Notes: generated by a model from the sequence alone, not told the origin. DNA of 64,000 nucleotides from Bretschneidera sinensis (GCA_023935145.1 CM043700.1:139527328-139591327), one strand, 5' to 3'. Positions 12,129 through 23,690 are shown, counted from the stretch's first letter. Program-made: numbers and translations.

Positions 12129-12326
12129 GAAATTTTTTTGTTTGCATCAAATGTAAAACAAGATTTTTGCACCAGGTACAAAATTGATTGGTAATTTTTA
12201 TGAATTTCACTAAAAATATTAATTGAGTATGTACAAATGTTATTAATAAAATTTTAAAAAATTACCAATTAAATTTTTATTATATATAAAAATTTTGTTT
12301 TACACCCGATGCAACTAAAAATCTCT
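12129..12326. repeat. Foldback (MITE-like) element, about 200 bp
   Basis: TTTGCATCAAATGTAAAACA near 12140 is mirrored by TGTTTTACACCCGATGCAAC near 12297. The arms continue with GATTGGTAATTTTTATG against AAAATTACCAATTAAAT. There is no coding capacity. Confidence 0.55.
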
Positions 12327-13605
12327 TACTTCTCAGTCATTAGCAAATATAAATCCCACTTCAACAATTTATTTATATATACAAAGCTCTAAACAATAAT
12401 TTAAAATTTTAAAATTTATACGTAAAATAATAATATTTTTTATTATATTAATGGATCGAATTTAAAAAATAAAAATTAAAGTGGATAAATTATAAATGAA
12501 AAGCAAAGATGGAGAGTCGAGCTTCACGATTTGAAATGTAAACGTAAGTTTATGATGGTGGGCTCCTCAAATAATAATAGGTAGATTGGGACAGGTTGCC
12601 ATGCATGACTCGTAATAATTTATGAAGAGGATATATATGTTAATTAATTAAAAATGAAGTGTAATTATGAACAATTATTATAGATGGAGTCCCAAGATTC
12701 TCGTGATACCTTTTATATATAATTTCAGTTTCACCGCACCTACTGCCCAATCAAAATCCCTTCTTTCTTTTCAGTCAGTATCTGGTGGCTCAACGGTTAC
12801 TTCAGCTTTTCTTTTACACTTGTATATACTTTATACTTCAGTGATGCATTTAGTGTTACCTTTTTATTATTTATTTGCTTCAAAACAAATTAAATGAAAC
12901 GCTTAGATCACTAATTAACTTTCTTATCATGTCAGCATATAATGCGTACATTCCGGACCCATTTCATCACTTTTATTATATCAGAAAAAAAAAAAAAAAG
13001 AGTAGATGGTCATAAAGAAAAGATGGTTAAAATTTTGTGGAAAAAGCTCAAAAAAGGATACTTAGAAAGAGCATTTGCATGTGCAATATATGCAAATTAT
13101 TGAATAATAAGGTTATATATCTTAAAAAAACAAAGACAGTTGGCTTCGTTTGATTTATCTAATTTTTTTAAATTTAAAATTATAATTATATGTTTTTATT
13201 GATGATATTTTAATTAAATTGATTTAATGTTTAGATAACTGAGTTTTTAAAATATTACTTATTTTTTAAATAAGTTAAAATTGCCAATAACGAGTCAAGT
13301 TGGCTTTTTTGAAATAAAATAATATATATTTAGAAATAAGATAAATAAAAATGGTATTTATATATATTTTAAAATAAAATAAATAAACATGTGTTTTTTA
13401 TAATATATATTAAATATGTAAAAAATAAATATAGTTTATATATAATATTTATTTAATTAAATCAAGTTGGCTTGCAAGCCTAATGAGTCAAATTTGACAT
13501 TGCTCGAGCTTGGCTCGATAAGTTAACCAAATCAAAATCACAGCTCAAGCTCGAACTGAATTTAATCGAGTTTCGAGCCGAACTGCTCTACTTAGTTCTA
13601 TCGTT

Positions 13606-14212
13606 TGTGAGAGTTGGTGCATACTTCACGGGTCCAGATCTGTAGAACCTCCAATGAAAATTTCAAGCTGCCCTGTACATTGATAGGTAAGAAGAATCTT
13701 GATATTATAAGATCGGTTGATGCTGATTGGGATGAGATATTGATAGCAGGAGGTCTATAAGCGGATATGTGTTCAATCTGTTTGGTAGACAATGAGTTGG
13801 ATGAGCAAAAGGCAAAGTGTTGTTGTTCTTTCATCCACAAAAGCAGAATATATGGCGATAACTCATGCTAGAAATGAAGTGGTTTAGCTTTAAAGGTTGT
13901 GTGCTGAGCTTGGGTTTAAAGAATGAGCGGTGAATGTGAAATGTGACAATCAAGGTGTTGTCTTCTTAGCAAAGAATCCTGCATTTCATTCACGAATGAA
14001 GCACATTGATATCCAATATCACTTAATCCGGGAAAAGATTGAAAAAAATGTGATAATTTTGGAGAAAGTTGATACAATAGTGAACAATGCAGATTTCTTG
14101 ACTAAAGAAGTTAGTGTAACAAAGTTTGAGTGGTGTGCTACTGAGATGAGCTTAAAGAAACAGAGTTCTAAGAAGTTTTTCATATGTGTAAAGTATTTAC
14201 CAAGTGGGAAAT
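13606..14212 (+). mobile_element. 3' fragment of a second copia element (LTR stub and RNase H)
   Basis: Bases 13606-13677 match the first part of the LTR at 14213 (TGTGAGAGTTGGTGCATACT) with an internal deletion. They join directly to sequence matching the RNase H end of the pol gene at about 21720-22249. The RNase H reading (GGRSISGYV-like, VVLSSTKAEYMAITHAR) is broken by stops and shifts. The fragment runs without a gap into the 5' LTR at 14213, so this LTR is shared by two copies. Confidence 0.8.
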
Positions 14213-14611
14213 TGTTAGAGTTGGTACATACTTCATGGGTCCAGATCTGTAGAATCCCTAACGATCAGGGGGTCCTGTTCCCCGGTGAGCGTGTGGGGGT
14301 TAGGAGGCAGCGCCCTCGAAAATTTCAAGCATTGTACATGTTTTTGGTTTGGTTTTTTGCTTAACGGTTTGGACTTGGGCCCATGAATAGCCGTGGTTTT
14401 GCAGGAGGGGGAAAACCCTAATTAGTGCGTCTTAAGCTACTTATAAATACTCTCTATGTATTGAGCGCACATTGAAACGAGAGATTTGTAAGGTTGATTA
14501 TAATGAAACTTCTGGCAGGATATAGCTCTATTATGGGGTGAACCTGGGTATATTGTGTCTGATTTTCTTTCATTTTATAATTCGTGTGATTGACAGGTTT
14601 CGAATCGTTCA
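14213..14611 (+). repeat. 5' LTR of copia element
   Basis: TGTTAGAG to TTCA, 399 bp. A TATA-like TTATAAATACTC lies near 14441. It aligns along its length with 22250-22647 but with frequent substitutions and small indels. Confidence 0.88.
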
Positions 14612-14652
14612 ATTGGTATCGGATCCTTGTGTTCGAGGATCAACGATCAGAG

Positions 14653-15509
14653 ATGTCGATTGGATCACAAATTGAAATAGAAAAGTTTGGAGGGAAGAGC
14701 CTTGTGAAAACTAAAGATGGAGGATCTACTCATGGATAGGGATCTGTGGACGGTGATAGTCTATGAGATGCCGAAGAGTACGATGAGTATGATGGCAATG
14801 TCCACAGCAGAGGCGGTGTCACCGGTGGTGGTTTCGGCATCATCTTCAGCGGCCATCACGGAGTGGGAGAAGCTCAATCGGAAGGCACAAAGTCTGATTC
14901 GACTGTGCCTGGCCAATTATGTCCTAATGAACGTTTCTGGAGAAAAGACTGCGAAAGAACTCTGGAAGAAGCTGGAAAGCCTTTATCAGAGTAAATATCT
15001 GGTAAACAAACTATTTCTACGGAAGAAGTTGTATAACCTTTCGGATGGCTGAGGGTGATTCTTTCTCTGTTCATCTACATGGGTTCAACACTTTGATAGG
15101 TCAGTTATTATCTATCAGTGTTAATATGGTAGATGACGATAAGGCTATTACATTGCTTTGTTCATTATCTGATTCGTGGGATAACTTGATAGTTACGATT
15201 GGTAGTGGTACGACTAATCTGTCATTTGAGAATGTCGTGACAGCCTTATTGTCTGAGGAGATGAAGCGACAGGGTATAGAGAACTCATCAAATAAGGCCT
15301 TATCTGTGAGAGGGCAAACCTATGATAGAGATTATAAGTGGTCTGATGATAAACCCAAGTTTAGGGGAAGATTAAAAAATAGGGATAAATCTAGGTTGAT
15401 GTGTTGGAATTGTAGGAAGCCTGGACATCTAAAGAAGGATTGTAGAAGTAAAAGTGTGAACCCTGAAAAGCGGATATCCAAGAGATCAGCTTCAGGAAAC
15501 AAGAACTAG
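14653..15509 (+). pseudogene. copia gag remnant
   Basis: Reading starts at ATG 14653 (MSIGSQIEIEKFGGK), shifts frame near 14700 into MEDLLMDRDLW at 14717, and shifts again near 15045 into MAEGDSFSVHLHGFNTLIGQ. The segment ELWKKLESLYQSKYLVNKL is typical of copia gag. A CCHC zinc knuckle CWNCRKPGHLKKDC lies near 15400. It stops at 15507-15509. At least two frameshifts make it non-functional. Confidence 0.85.
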
Positions 15510-17319
15510 TATGATGATGGTGGTGACTTAAATATGGCATCCTGTTTGACTCAATCAGATCGAAGTGTTTGGATAATTGACACATGAGCATCCTTTCACA
15601 TGACACCTCACAGGGACTAGTTTCATGAATATAAAACATTTGATGGGGAAATGTTTTATTGGGAGATAACTCTCCGGTGAAAATTATTCATCATGGGAAA
15701 GTGAAGTTGAAGATGAATGATGGGACGGTTATGACACTTCCAGGTTTAATGAATATTTCGAGCCTTAGCAGAAACCTCATGTCAGTCAGAAGGTGATAGA
15801 TGTGGGAGTGAATTTTAACTGTGACAAAAATTCATGTAAGATGACTTGTGGATCACAAGTAATCGTATGAAGTGTTCGGTATGGTACGTTGTACAAGTTG
15901 TTGGGAAGCACAGTACAAAGTCAGTGCAATTAAGATTTTATCTTTGAGGAAACGACTGATGATGAGGTGAAGTCCTCTATATTGTGGCATCAGAGGCTTG
16001 GGTATATCGGTGAAAATGGACTATCTACTTTATTTTCGAAGCAAATGGTGAAGAGAGTCCCAAATTGCTGCATGGGATTCGATTTCTGTGAGCATTGTCT
16101 ACATGGCAAGTAAAACTGTGTGAGTTTTAAGTCCGTTGGCACAAGGGTAAACGGTATTTTGGATTTGATACATAGTGATGTGTTTGAGCCAGTTTCAGTC
16201 CAATCTCTTGGAAAATTAAGGTATTATGTATCTTTTATTGATGATTTTTCAAGGTATGTATGGATTTACTTCATTAAAATTAAAGCTGAAACATTTGATA
16301 AGTTCCGTGGGTTTAAAGCATTGGTAGAAAATCATATGGAAAGAAAGATAAAGGTACTGAGAACAGATAATGGAGGGGAATTTTGCTCAAACAAATTTAA
16401 GCAATTATGTGTGGCAAGCGGCACTGCAAGACAAAAAACAACTCCATATACATTTCAGCAGATTGGTAGAAAATCATATGAAAAGAAAGATAAAGGTACT
16501 GAGAACAGATAATGGAGAGGAAATTTGTTCAGATAAGTTTAAGGAATTATATGTAGCAAGCAACATTGCAAGATAGAAAACAACTCCATATACACCTCAA
16601 CATAATGGGGTGGCTGAGAGACTCAATCTGTTACTCATGGAGAAATTGAGGAGTACGCTGAGTTGTGTAGGCTTTGAGTCGGAGTTCTGGGCAGAGACGG
16701 TGGTTATGATATGTTATCTGAAGAACAAGTCACCTCATGAGCTTTGCAGGATCAGACACTGTTTGAGGCACTGTTCAGGAAGAAACTGAGTTTGGCTCGT
16801 GTTAGGGTGTTTGGGTGTGATGCTTATATGTATGTACCAAAATAAAAGAGGAACAAACTTGACAGCAAATCAATGAACTGCATTTTCATTGGTTATAAGG
16901 ATGGGGTCAAGGGGTATAAGTTATGGAATCCAAAAAACATGAGTACAATTTTCAGCAGAGATGTTGTGTTCAAAGAAATATAAAGGGATGTGGTAGGTGT
17001 CCAAAATGTATCGAAACAGCCAAAGCAGATTTAGATTGATCTTAGCCAGGGAGATAAAGAGTGGGAGACTACCCTATAGACTGCATCCAATACTTCAGAT
17101 TCTGAGTCAGTTGGGTCTAAGCATGATATTCATGTTTATGATGTAGAGGATAATGATTTAGATGCTAGCTCAGGGGTAAAGACTACACCTATCATAAGAA
17201 GATCCAAACGGGTTAGGAGGCCACCCATCAGGTACTCCCCTAGTGCTTACAGTGCATTATATGCTTTAAATATTACTGGCAAGAATCCTAGCATAATGAA
17301 AAATGCTAGGACCTCGGAG
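15510..17319 (+). pseudogene. copia protease and integrase remnant
   Basis: The protease motif reads VWIIDT, then stop TGA at 15585, then ASFHMTP, so the usual DTGAS glycine codon is now a stop. A GAG-pre-integrase segment (LWHQRLGYIGENG) is near 15980. The integrase core includes HSDVFEPVSVQSLGKLRYYV, FIDDFSRYVWIYF and VLRTDNGGEFCS from 16150. A 142-bp direct duplication (16321-16462, 16463-16604) repeats the DNGGEF region and shifts the frame. The integrase C-terminal part continues, with stops, to the insertion at 17325. Confidence 0.85.
16321..16604 (+). repeat. 142-bp tandem duplication inside integrase
   Basis: Copy 1 starts TTGGTAGAAAATCATATGGA at 16321 and copy 2 starts TTGGTAGAAAATCATATGAA at 16463. 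Each runs through the DNGGEF/DNGEEI codons to AACTCCATATACA. The period is not a multiple of three. The copies have diverged from each other, so the duplication is not recent. Confidence 0.9.
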
Positions 17320-17324
17320 GATGC

Positions 17325-18514
17325 TGTTGACCCTCACCTATATTTTAATGATGACAAAACACAACTCTTATTATACTAACAATGGTATTTAAGTGTATTA
17401 AGCAATAAGAGCATTCAACCAAGGAACAAGGTGCAAGAACTCAACCCGAATCAAACATCAAGTGAAGACAGAAGAACTAGTATAAGTCTATGGTATTGAA
17501 ACAAGTTGTAAGTCTCACTTGTTCAGGTAATTAGTTTGTCCAATGGCTCTTTTTGAAAAAACATTTTAACATAACATTTTTAAACAAATGTTTTTAAAGT
17601 TAAAATCTATTCAACACATGAAAACTGGGTTGTTAAAGCAACCCAGTCGACTGGGTATTTATACTAGTCTTCTGGTATAAAAGTCAGTATGTTCCCAATC
17701 GATTGGATGATTCGTACCAGTCGACTAGTGTTTTGGTCATAGATTTCCCAGTAGAATGGTAATTTGGGCAGAAGGTTCCCAGTCGACTGGTAAGACATAC
17801 CCAGTCGACTGGTACCCAACAACCTTAAAGATGTGATTTTTTAAAGAGCACCCAGTCGACTAGTACTAAGACCCAGTCGACTGGTAGTTCAAAAAATATG
17901 ACTGTTAGGACGCGAGATTTCAGCACAAATTGTACCAAAATGGACAAAATCAGTTACAAATGGATATATTACATCAAGCTTATATAAACCCACTCTATTA
18001 AGCATTTTAAGAAGAAAGGATTACACATTCAAACAAGTTTTACTCATTGATACTCAAAAAGCTTTGAAAAATTGATTGTTGAGTCATTCTTCAAGCTTTA
18101 CCTAGAAAAAGAGATATTATTCAGTTGTATAAACTTCCATTGTTGTCTCTCTACTGTTTTCTTTACAATATTTATTGTAAAGGGATTTACTTCCGAAAGG
18201 AAGGGGTTTTTGCTTCCAAGAGGAAGGGATTGTAAGGTTTGTGCAACACCTGCGAAGTTGCATGACTAAGTTTCTTAGTGGAGTACTTCAAGGAGGTTCC
18301 TTGAATAGAGTGGACGTAGGGTCGGAACGATTCCAATATTGCCGAACCACTATAAACTGAGTTTGCATCCTCTATTCCTTAATCTCTTTATTTACAGCAC
18401 ATATTACTTGTTATATGCTTGTTGTGTTATCTGTTTTATAAACTTGTGTTTTAATCCGCAAAAAGTTTTAAAACCCAATTAACCCCCCCTCTTGGGTTGA
18501 AACCTTAGTCTACA
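17325..18514. mobile_element. Solo LTR, SIRE/Maximus-type copia, nested in pol
   Basis: It is 1190 bp, begins TGTTGACCC and ends TAGTCTACA. The flanks GATGC (17320-17324) and AATGC (18515-18519) form a 5-bp target duplication with one mismatch. Removing the insert restores copia reading from SEDA to the next pol codons. The right end carries CAATTAACCCCCCCTCTTGG, as I recall from SIRE/Maximus LTRs. It holds an array of CCCAGTCGACTGGT-like palindromes at 17640-17885. Internal genes are absent, so one LTR was left by recombination. Confidence 0.8.
17640..17885. repeat. Dispersed CAGTCGACTG palindrome array
   Basis: Eight copies or near-copies of the 14-bp palindrome CCCAGTCGACTGGT or variants lie within about 245 bp of the solo LTR, with irregular spacing of roughly 13-55 bp. 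Variants include CCCAATCGATTGGA and ACCAGTCGACTAGT. Most hold one or two CG dinucleotides. Confidence 0.8.
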
Positions 18515-18583
18515 AATGCAAATATGTGAGAGGTTGTTATGAAAGAAAAGATGTAGGCACTAGATAGGAATGAAACATGGAAC

Positions 18584-18795
18584 TGTAATACCCGTATTTG
18601 TAAATTAAGGGTAAAAAAGTACTTTAATAAATATTACATTGAGTGAAAATAATATACATGCGAAAGAACTAATCTTTTTTATATAAAACAAATCTTTTGA
18701 AGAAAAAAAATTCATGGACAACATGTAAGAAAAGAAAAGAAAAGAAAATTTTGTGGATACCATGAAGAAAAGAAAAGGAATAAGAAAAAGTAAAA

Positions 18796-18826
<31 letters not shown>

Positions 18827-20743
18827 CCACACTTAGAAACAGGTGTTGGCGGTCTAACATGCAATTTGCATTTTAGACAGCACATGCTGTGCGTGGCAAT
18901 TTTTTTTTTTTTTTTGGGTGGGGGGGGGAGAGGGAAAGTGCTGACTATGAAGTTTAATAAGTGTGTGTGTGTCTATATATATAATTTGAGTTTATTTTAC
19001 TTATTTCTTACCAAATCCTATTTGGTTTTCTTTTTTTTACAATTCAAACTACTTTATTTATCTAAACACTTGGGGACCAAAAGACAGGTAAAATTTTGAA
19101 GAGGTTTACGGGAGAATTTTATAGAGAGTCACGGGAAGCTCTAAGAAAAACAGAAGGTAATAACATAAAGTTTATTTTTGAAATTTAGCATACATGAAAT
19201 TTACCGGAATTCAAAGTGAGAATTTTCAAAAGGTGTGAATTATGGAAGAATTGAAGAATAAATTAGAAAATTTAATATAAATATTATGTCAGATGTTGAC
19301 GATCAACAAACGGGGAAAATTGCTGAGAAGAGCAGGAAAGACTATGAGGTGATCCACGGGTAGCTCTAAGTGCTACTTAGTGAGTTAGATTTACTTTAAG
19401 TAATCAAGATAAATATGAAATATATAGTGATAATATTATAATAAATTATTAACTTATACTTTGGTGGTAGATGAAATATTGATTGATAGGTATGATAGGA
19501 ATAATGAATGTGTAGAAAATTATTATATGAGAAGTAATATTATTAGAATAATGAGTCGATTTAATAGTAAATATCATAAATGAAATTCTTGACATGCTAT
19601 GGTTGATAATTTGATATGATTTATGAGGAGAATAATTTAGTGAAAATTTTCAAATAATAATTTGAGAACAATTAGGATGGCTAATTTAAACGTATGAATA
19701 CTGCTTGTTTTTATATTATTATTCAAATGCATATAATTATTTATATCCATATGCATGAAATAAAATAACCGGGAAGACAGCCGGTCTTAAATGAAAATAA
19801 AAGAACCTGGAAGGCAGTCGGTCTAAATGAAAATAAAATATTCGGGAAGGCAGTCGTCTAAATGTGAATGAAAGAAACAGGAAGGTAGCCGGTCTAACTA
19901 AAACACGTCGACATGTGGGAAGACGTTCCTAATAATAATAACATTTAAATTCACACACACTATATTTGCTTTAAATATTGATTGTTATTGTTTAAGATGT
20001 TAAAGTGCTATTCATGATTGTAAATTTATTGATAGATGAATGAGTTTCACAGAGAGACAAATATGCTAAGGAAGAAATATGGAAATATGATATGATGAGA
20101 ATTGTTTGAGTGAGTTATTATATGTTGTGAACCTCATAATGAGGTAAATGATAATGTTGAATTGAGAATTTAGAGATGATTAAATATATGATTGAAAGAT
20201 TGATATGTCTGATGAGTAACTTAAGAAGAGATTGTGTAATAAGAGAATTATGAAATTGAGTAGTGATTATAGAATATTGTTATTGAATTATTTGAGACAA
20301 AAAGTGAATGAATATCGAAAGATTTTTTAGAAGTAATTGAATTATAAGATGTAACTGGAACTATATAATCAAATACTTCTAATAAATTTAATTCATTGAG
20401 CTTGTGAAGCTCACTCCTCATTGTAAAATGATTTCAGGTAGCCGGCAAAACAAATTGTTTGGTGAGTTGAGATTCAGACGAAGTCATTATCTGTAAGCCA
20501 TGTGGTTCACATCCTCAGACTAATGAAAAAATAAAAAATTATTCGTAAACATTCATGTATATTACGTTGTATATAATATTTAAGTCAAGATCAGAATGAT
20601 GTATCTCTCCTGTTGAGGGTTGAAGATTGATGTAAAAATTGCAATTGATATTATTTTTATTGTTGCATATATGTGTCCTGCTGGGATTTTCAAAATGTGG
20701 CAACACCGTCTTGGCAGTGGTCAACCCAGGATGGGTCATTACA
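18584..20743. mobile_element. Solo LTR, probably gypsy-type, nested in pol
   Basis: It is 2160 bp, begins TGTAATACCC and ends GGGTCATTACA, short inverted ends typical of gypsy chromovirus LTRs. The flanks GGAAC (18579-18583) and GGAGC (20744-20748) look like a 5-bp target duplication with one change. Bracketing copia pol codons rejoin across it (ETW before, LVKLPKDGKAIGCKW after). It contains poly(A) and poly(T) runs near 18810 and 18900 and a minisatellite at 19767-19899. No gag or pol is present. Confidence 0.7.
19767..19899. repeat. Minisatellite, about 37-bp unit, four copies
   Basis: Units start AACCGGGAAGACAGCCGGTC (19767), AACCTGGAAGGCAGTCGGTC (about 19804), TTCGGGAAGGCAGTCGTC (about 19841) and AACAGGAAGGTAGCCGGTC (about 19876). 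AATGAAAATAAAA-like spacers separate them. It lies inside the 2160-bp solo LTR. Confidence 0.75.
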
Positions 20744-22249
20744 GGAGCCTTGTGAAATTACCTAAAGATGGGAAGGCAATTGGGTGCAAATGGGTTTTCA
20801 AGAAGAAAACAAGTGCAAATGGAATGGTAGAAAAGTACAAGGCACGTCTGGTTGGAAAGGGGTACTCGTAAATAGAGGGAATTGACTATGGTGAGATATT
20901 TTTCCCAGTAGCAAAGTTGACATCTATTAGATTTGTCTTATCTATGGCAGCTGCTTATGATCTAGAGGTCGAGCAACTAGATGTGAATACAACTTTCCTT
21001 CGCAGGGACTTAGAGGAGGAAATTTGCATGAAATAGTCTGAAGACTTTGTGAGCAAAGGTAAGGAAGAGCTGGTTTGTAAATTGAAGAAGTTATTATACG
21101 GACTAAATTAGTCACCACAGATGTAGTACCAAAAGTTTGACACATATGCCATTCAGCTTGGGTTCACTCACAGCTATGCTAATCACTACGTTTATGTTAA
21201 AAGGTTAAGGGTTGATTTTTTCATTTTAACCTTGTACGTTGATGATATCCTGTTGATTGGAAATAATAGGAAGATGATTAGCACTGTGAATGCATCATTG
21301 GCATGGAAGTTTGACCTGAAAGTCCTGGGGCCAACAAATTTTATCTTGGGCATGCCGATAAAGAAGGATCGTGAAAATAGAAAACTATGGCTAAGTCAAA
21401 AGAAGTATATTGAAGAAGTGTTGAAGAAATTTAACATGTCTGACAGTAAGCCGGTAGGGACTCCCATGTCTTTAGGAACCAAGTTATATGCGGAACAATG
21501 TCCTAAGACGGAGGAAGAAGCTGAAGAGATGGCGCACGTACCTTATACTAGTGCGGTTGGAAGCTTGATGTATGCCATGGTGTGTACGAGACCAAATATT
21601 GCCCAAACAGTGAGAGTGTTGTGCAGATATATGTCTAATCCTGGGAAAAAACATTATACTACAATCAAGAGAGTTCTTAGATATCTTCGTGGCACATCAG
21701 AGTTTGCATTGTGTTATGGAGGTAAGAAGAATCTTAATATTGTAGGATCGATTGATGCTAACTGGGGAGGAGATATTGATAGCAGGAGGTCAACAAGCGG
21801 ATATGTTTTCAATTTGTTTGGTGGGGCTGTGAGTTATATGAGCAAGAGGCAAAGTGTTGTTGCTCTTTCATCCACAGAAATAGAGTATATGGCGATAACT
21901 CATGCTAGAAAGGAAACGGTTTGGCTTAAAAGGTTGTGTGTTGAACTTGGGTTTAAACAATGAGTAGTGAAGGTGAAATATGACAATCAATGTGCTATCT
22001 TCTTAGCGAAAAATCTTAGATTTCATTCACGGACCAAGCACATTGACATCTAGTATCACTTTATCCGGGAAAAGATTGAAGAAAAGGTGATAATCTTGGA
22101 GAAAGTCGATACAATAGTGAACAACGCAGATTTCTTCATTAAAACAGTTAGTCTACCAAAGTTTGAGTGGTGTGCTACTGAGATAGGCTTGAAAAAACAG
22201 AGTTCTGAGAAGTTTTCCATGTGTGTGAAGTATTTACCAAGTGAGAGAT
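20744..22249 (+). pseudogene. copia reverse transcriptase and RNase H remnant
   Basis: The reverse transcriptase reads KLPKDGKAIGCKWVFKKK, then VEQLDVNTTF, then LYVDDILLIGNN, where YVDD is the catalytic motif. Stops interrupt at about 20869, 21034, 21109 and 21124. The longest open part (21232-21963) covers the YVDD box, CTRPNIAQTVRVLCRYMSNP and RNase H (DANWGGDIDSRRSTSGYVF, VVALSSTEIEYMAITHARKE). It then breaks at a TGA and continues in a shifted frame to the 3' LTR. The gene is dead but clearly recognisable. Confidence 0.9.
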
Positions 22250-22647
22250 TGTTAGAGTTGGTGCATACTTCATAGGTCCAGATTTGTAGAACCTCCGACG
22301 ACCAGGGGGTCTTGCTTCCCTGTGATTGAGCAAGGGTTATAGGGCAGCACCCCTGAAAATTTTAACCCTTGTACATGTTTTTAGTCTGGTTTTTTGCTTG
22401 ACAGTTTGGGCTTTGGCCCATGAATAGCCGTGGTTTTGCAGCAAAACGGAAACCCTAATTAAGACGTCTTAAAATGCTTATAAATACTCCCTATGTACTG
22501 AGGGTACATAGTAACGAGAGATTTGTGAGGTTGATTATAGTGAAACTTCTGGCAGGATGTAACCCTATTCTGGGGTGAACCGGGTATATTGTGTCTTATT
22601 TTCTTTCTGTTTATAATTCGCGTGATTGACAGATCTCGAATCGTTCA
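22250..22647 (+). repeat. 3' LTR of copia element
   Basis: TGTTAGAG to TTCA, 398 bp, partner of the LTR at 14213. It includes the shared CATGAATAGCCGTGGTTTTG and TTATAAATACTC segments. Confidence 0.88.
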
Positions 22648-23564
22648 TCATCACTGAATTTCACAAATCACAACTTTAATTTAATTAATGTTTATCAATT
22701 GCATTTATTTATTTAATGTCGGCAAAAAAAAAAAACAAAAGATAGAAATAGGAAAAAGGAGCATTCAAAACTCTTCATTCTTTTGTATGCTAATAGGCAA
22801 GTCACAAGTGGAAATGTGAACTATATTTGGCAAGTGTATTAAATGTTAAATGTTGAATGTTAAATGTAAACGCTCTTAAAGAGGATGGGACAAGATTCTT
22901 AAATAAGTTTGCTTTGGCTTAGGTAAGGATGTATTAAAGCTGCTTTTATTATTTCTTGTGTAACTCCGTGAGGTCGACACATAGTAAAATAAACGATGAT
23001 TGCCCATCGTTTTGGGGTAACCTTACCCAACATTAGTAACTCTTTTTTTCTTTTCTCTTTTCCCATCTTCCTAATATATCAATGGTAGTTGATCCGGTTT
23101 AAGGTTAATTTTAAAATAAAATTTATTAAAAATTTAATTAAATTAAATCACTCCATCTATCTAATTGTTATTTAATTTAATTTTTTAAAAATTTTAAAAA
23201 ATTAAAATTTAACTTAAAATTGATTTTAAATTAAATCCAAACATCACTGTTACTTGAATGAAAAATATCATTTTTTTTCATATGTAACTTACATTTTTTA
23301 TAACTTTCAAGAACAAAGTTTGTGAAAAAAAAAGAAAGACAATAACTTTTTTACGATAATTTTTTTTTTTTTTTGCATTTAATGATATTCTGATGATAAT
23401 ATTGCATGATGTGATTATAGGTACAATCTATGCAACACCACTATCACTATATGTGTGCATGTCTACGTGCATCATTAAACATAATTACACTAGATTTAAA
23501 TAAAAAAAAATATTTTATAATATTATTAGATATAAGATAATCTATAACATCATTAAACGATATC

Positions 23565-23690
23565 GATATTGTTTGGGTTGATACTTAAGTTGGATTAAAT
23601 CACACAATTTAAAATGATTTAAGACAATTTTTATCTTGAACCATTTTAAGCAATGTGATTTAATCCATCATAAATACCAAACCAAACAAT
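23565..23690. repeat. Foldback (MITE-like) element, about 125 bp
   Basis: ATTGTTTGGGTTGATA and GGATTAAATCACACAATTTA on the left are mirrored by TGCGA-free sequence CATTTTAAGCAATGTGATTT and ACCAAACCAAACAAT on the right, around a short centre near 23625. The arms are about 50 bp. Confidence 0.6.

Larger units (their letters stand above)
9749..13605. other. ICE1 leader and promoter, and AT-rich intergenic DNA
   Basis: The first about 300 bases upstream of the ICE1 start (to about 10050) are CT/GA-rich and probably its 5' leader. A CACGTG G-box lies at 10165-10170. A TIR element (10182-11201) and a foldback element (about 12129-12326) follow. The remainder, especially 12330-13560, is very AT-rich and holds no gene I can support. 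Confidence 0.5.
14213..22647 (+). mobile_element. Decayed Ty1/copia LTR retrotransposon with nested inserts
   Basis: The element has two LTRs of 399 and 398 bp, both starting TGTTAGAG and ending CGTTCA. A primer-binding-like TGGTATCGGATC follows the 5' LTR and a purine-rich CCAAGTGAGAGAT precedes the 3' LTR. The internal order is gag, protease, integrase, reverse transcriptase, RNase H, the copia order. The LTRs differ at many sites and all reading frames are broken, so it is old and non-autonomous. Two solo LTRs (17325-18514 and 18584-20743) interrupt pol. Tnt1/Tork-like lineage is a guess from the PPT-LTR junction and RT motifs. No 5-bp target duplication flanks it, as expected for a tandem copy. 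Confidence 0.9.

Noticed and set aside
18584..20743. Complete gypsy element
   Set aside because: There is no gag, pol or second LTR inside; the size and ends fit one long LTR.
23085..23260. AT-rich stretch as a foldback element
   Set aside because: Partial inverted similarity exists (GGTTTAAGGTTAATTTTAA against TTAAAATTGATTTTAAATT), but the very low complexity makes the match unreliable.
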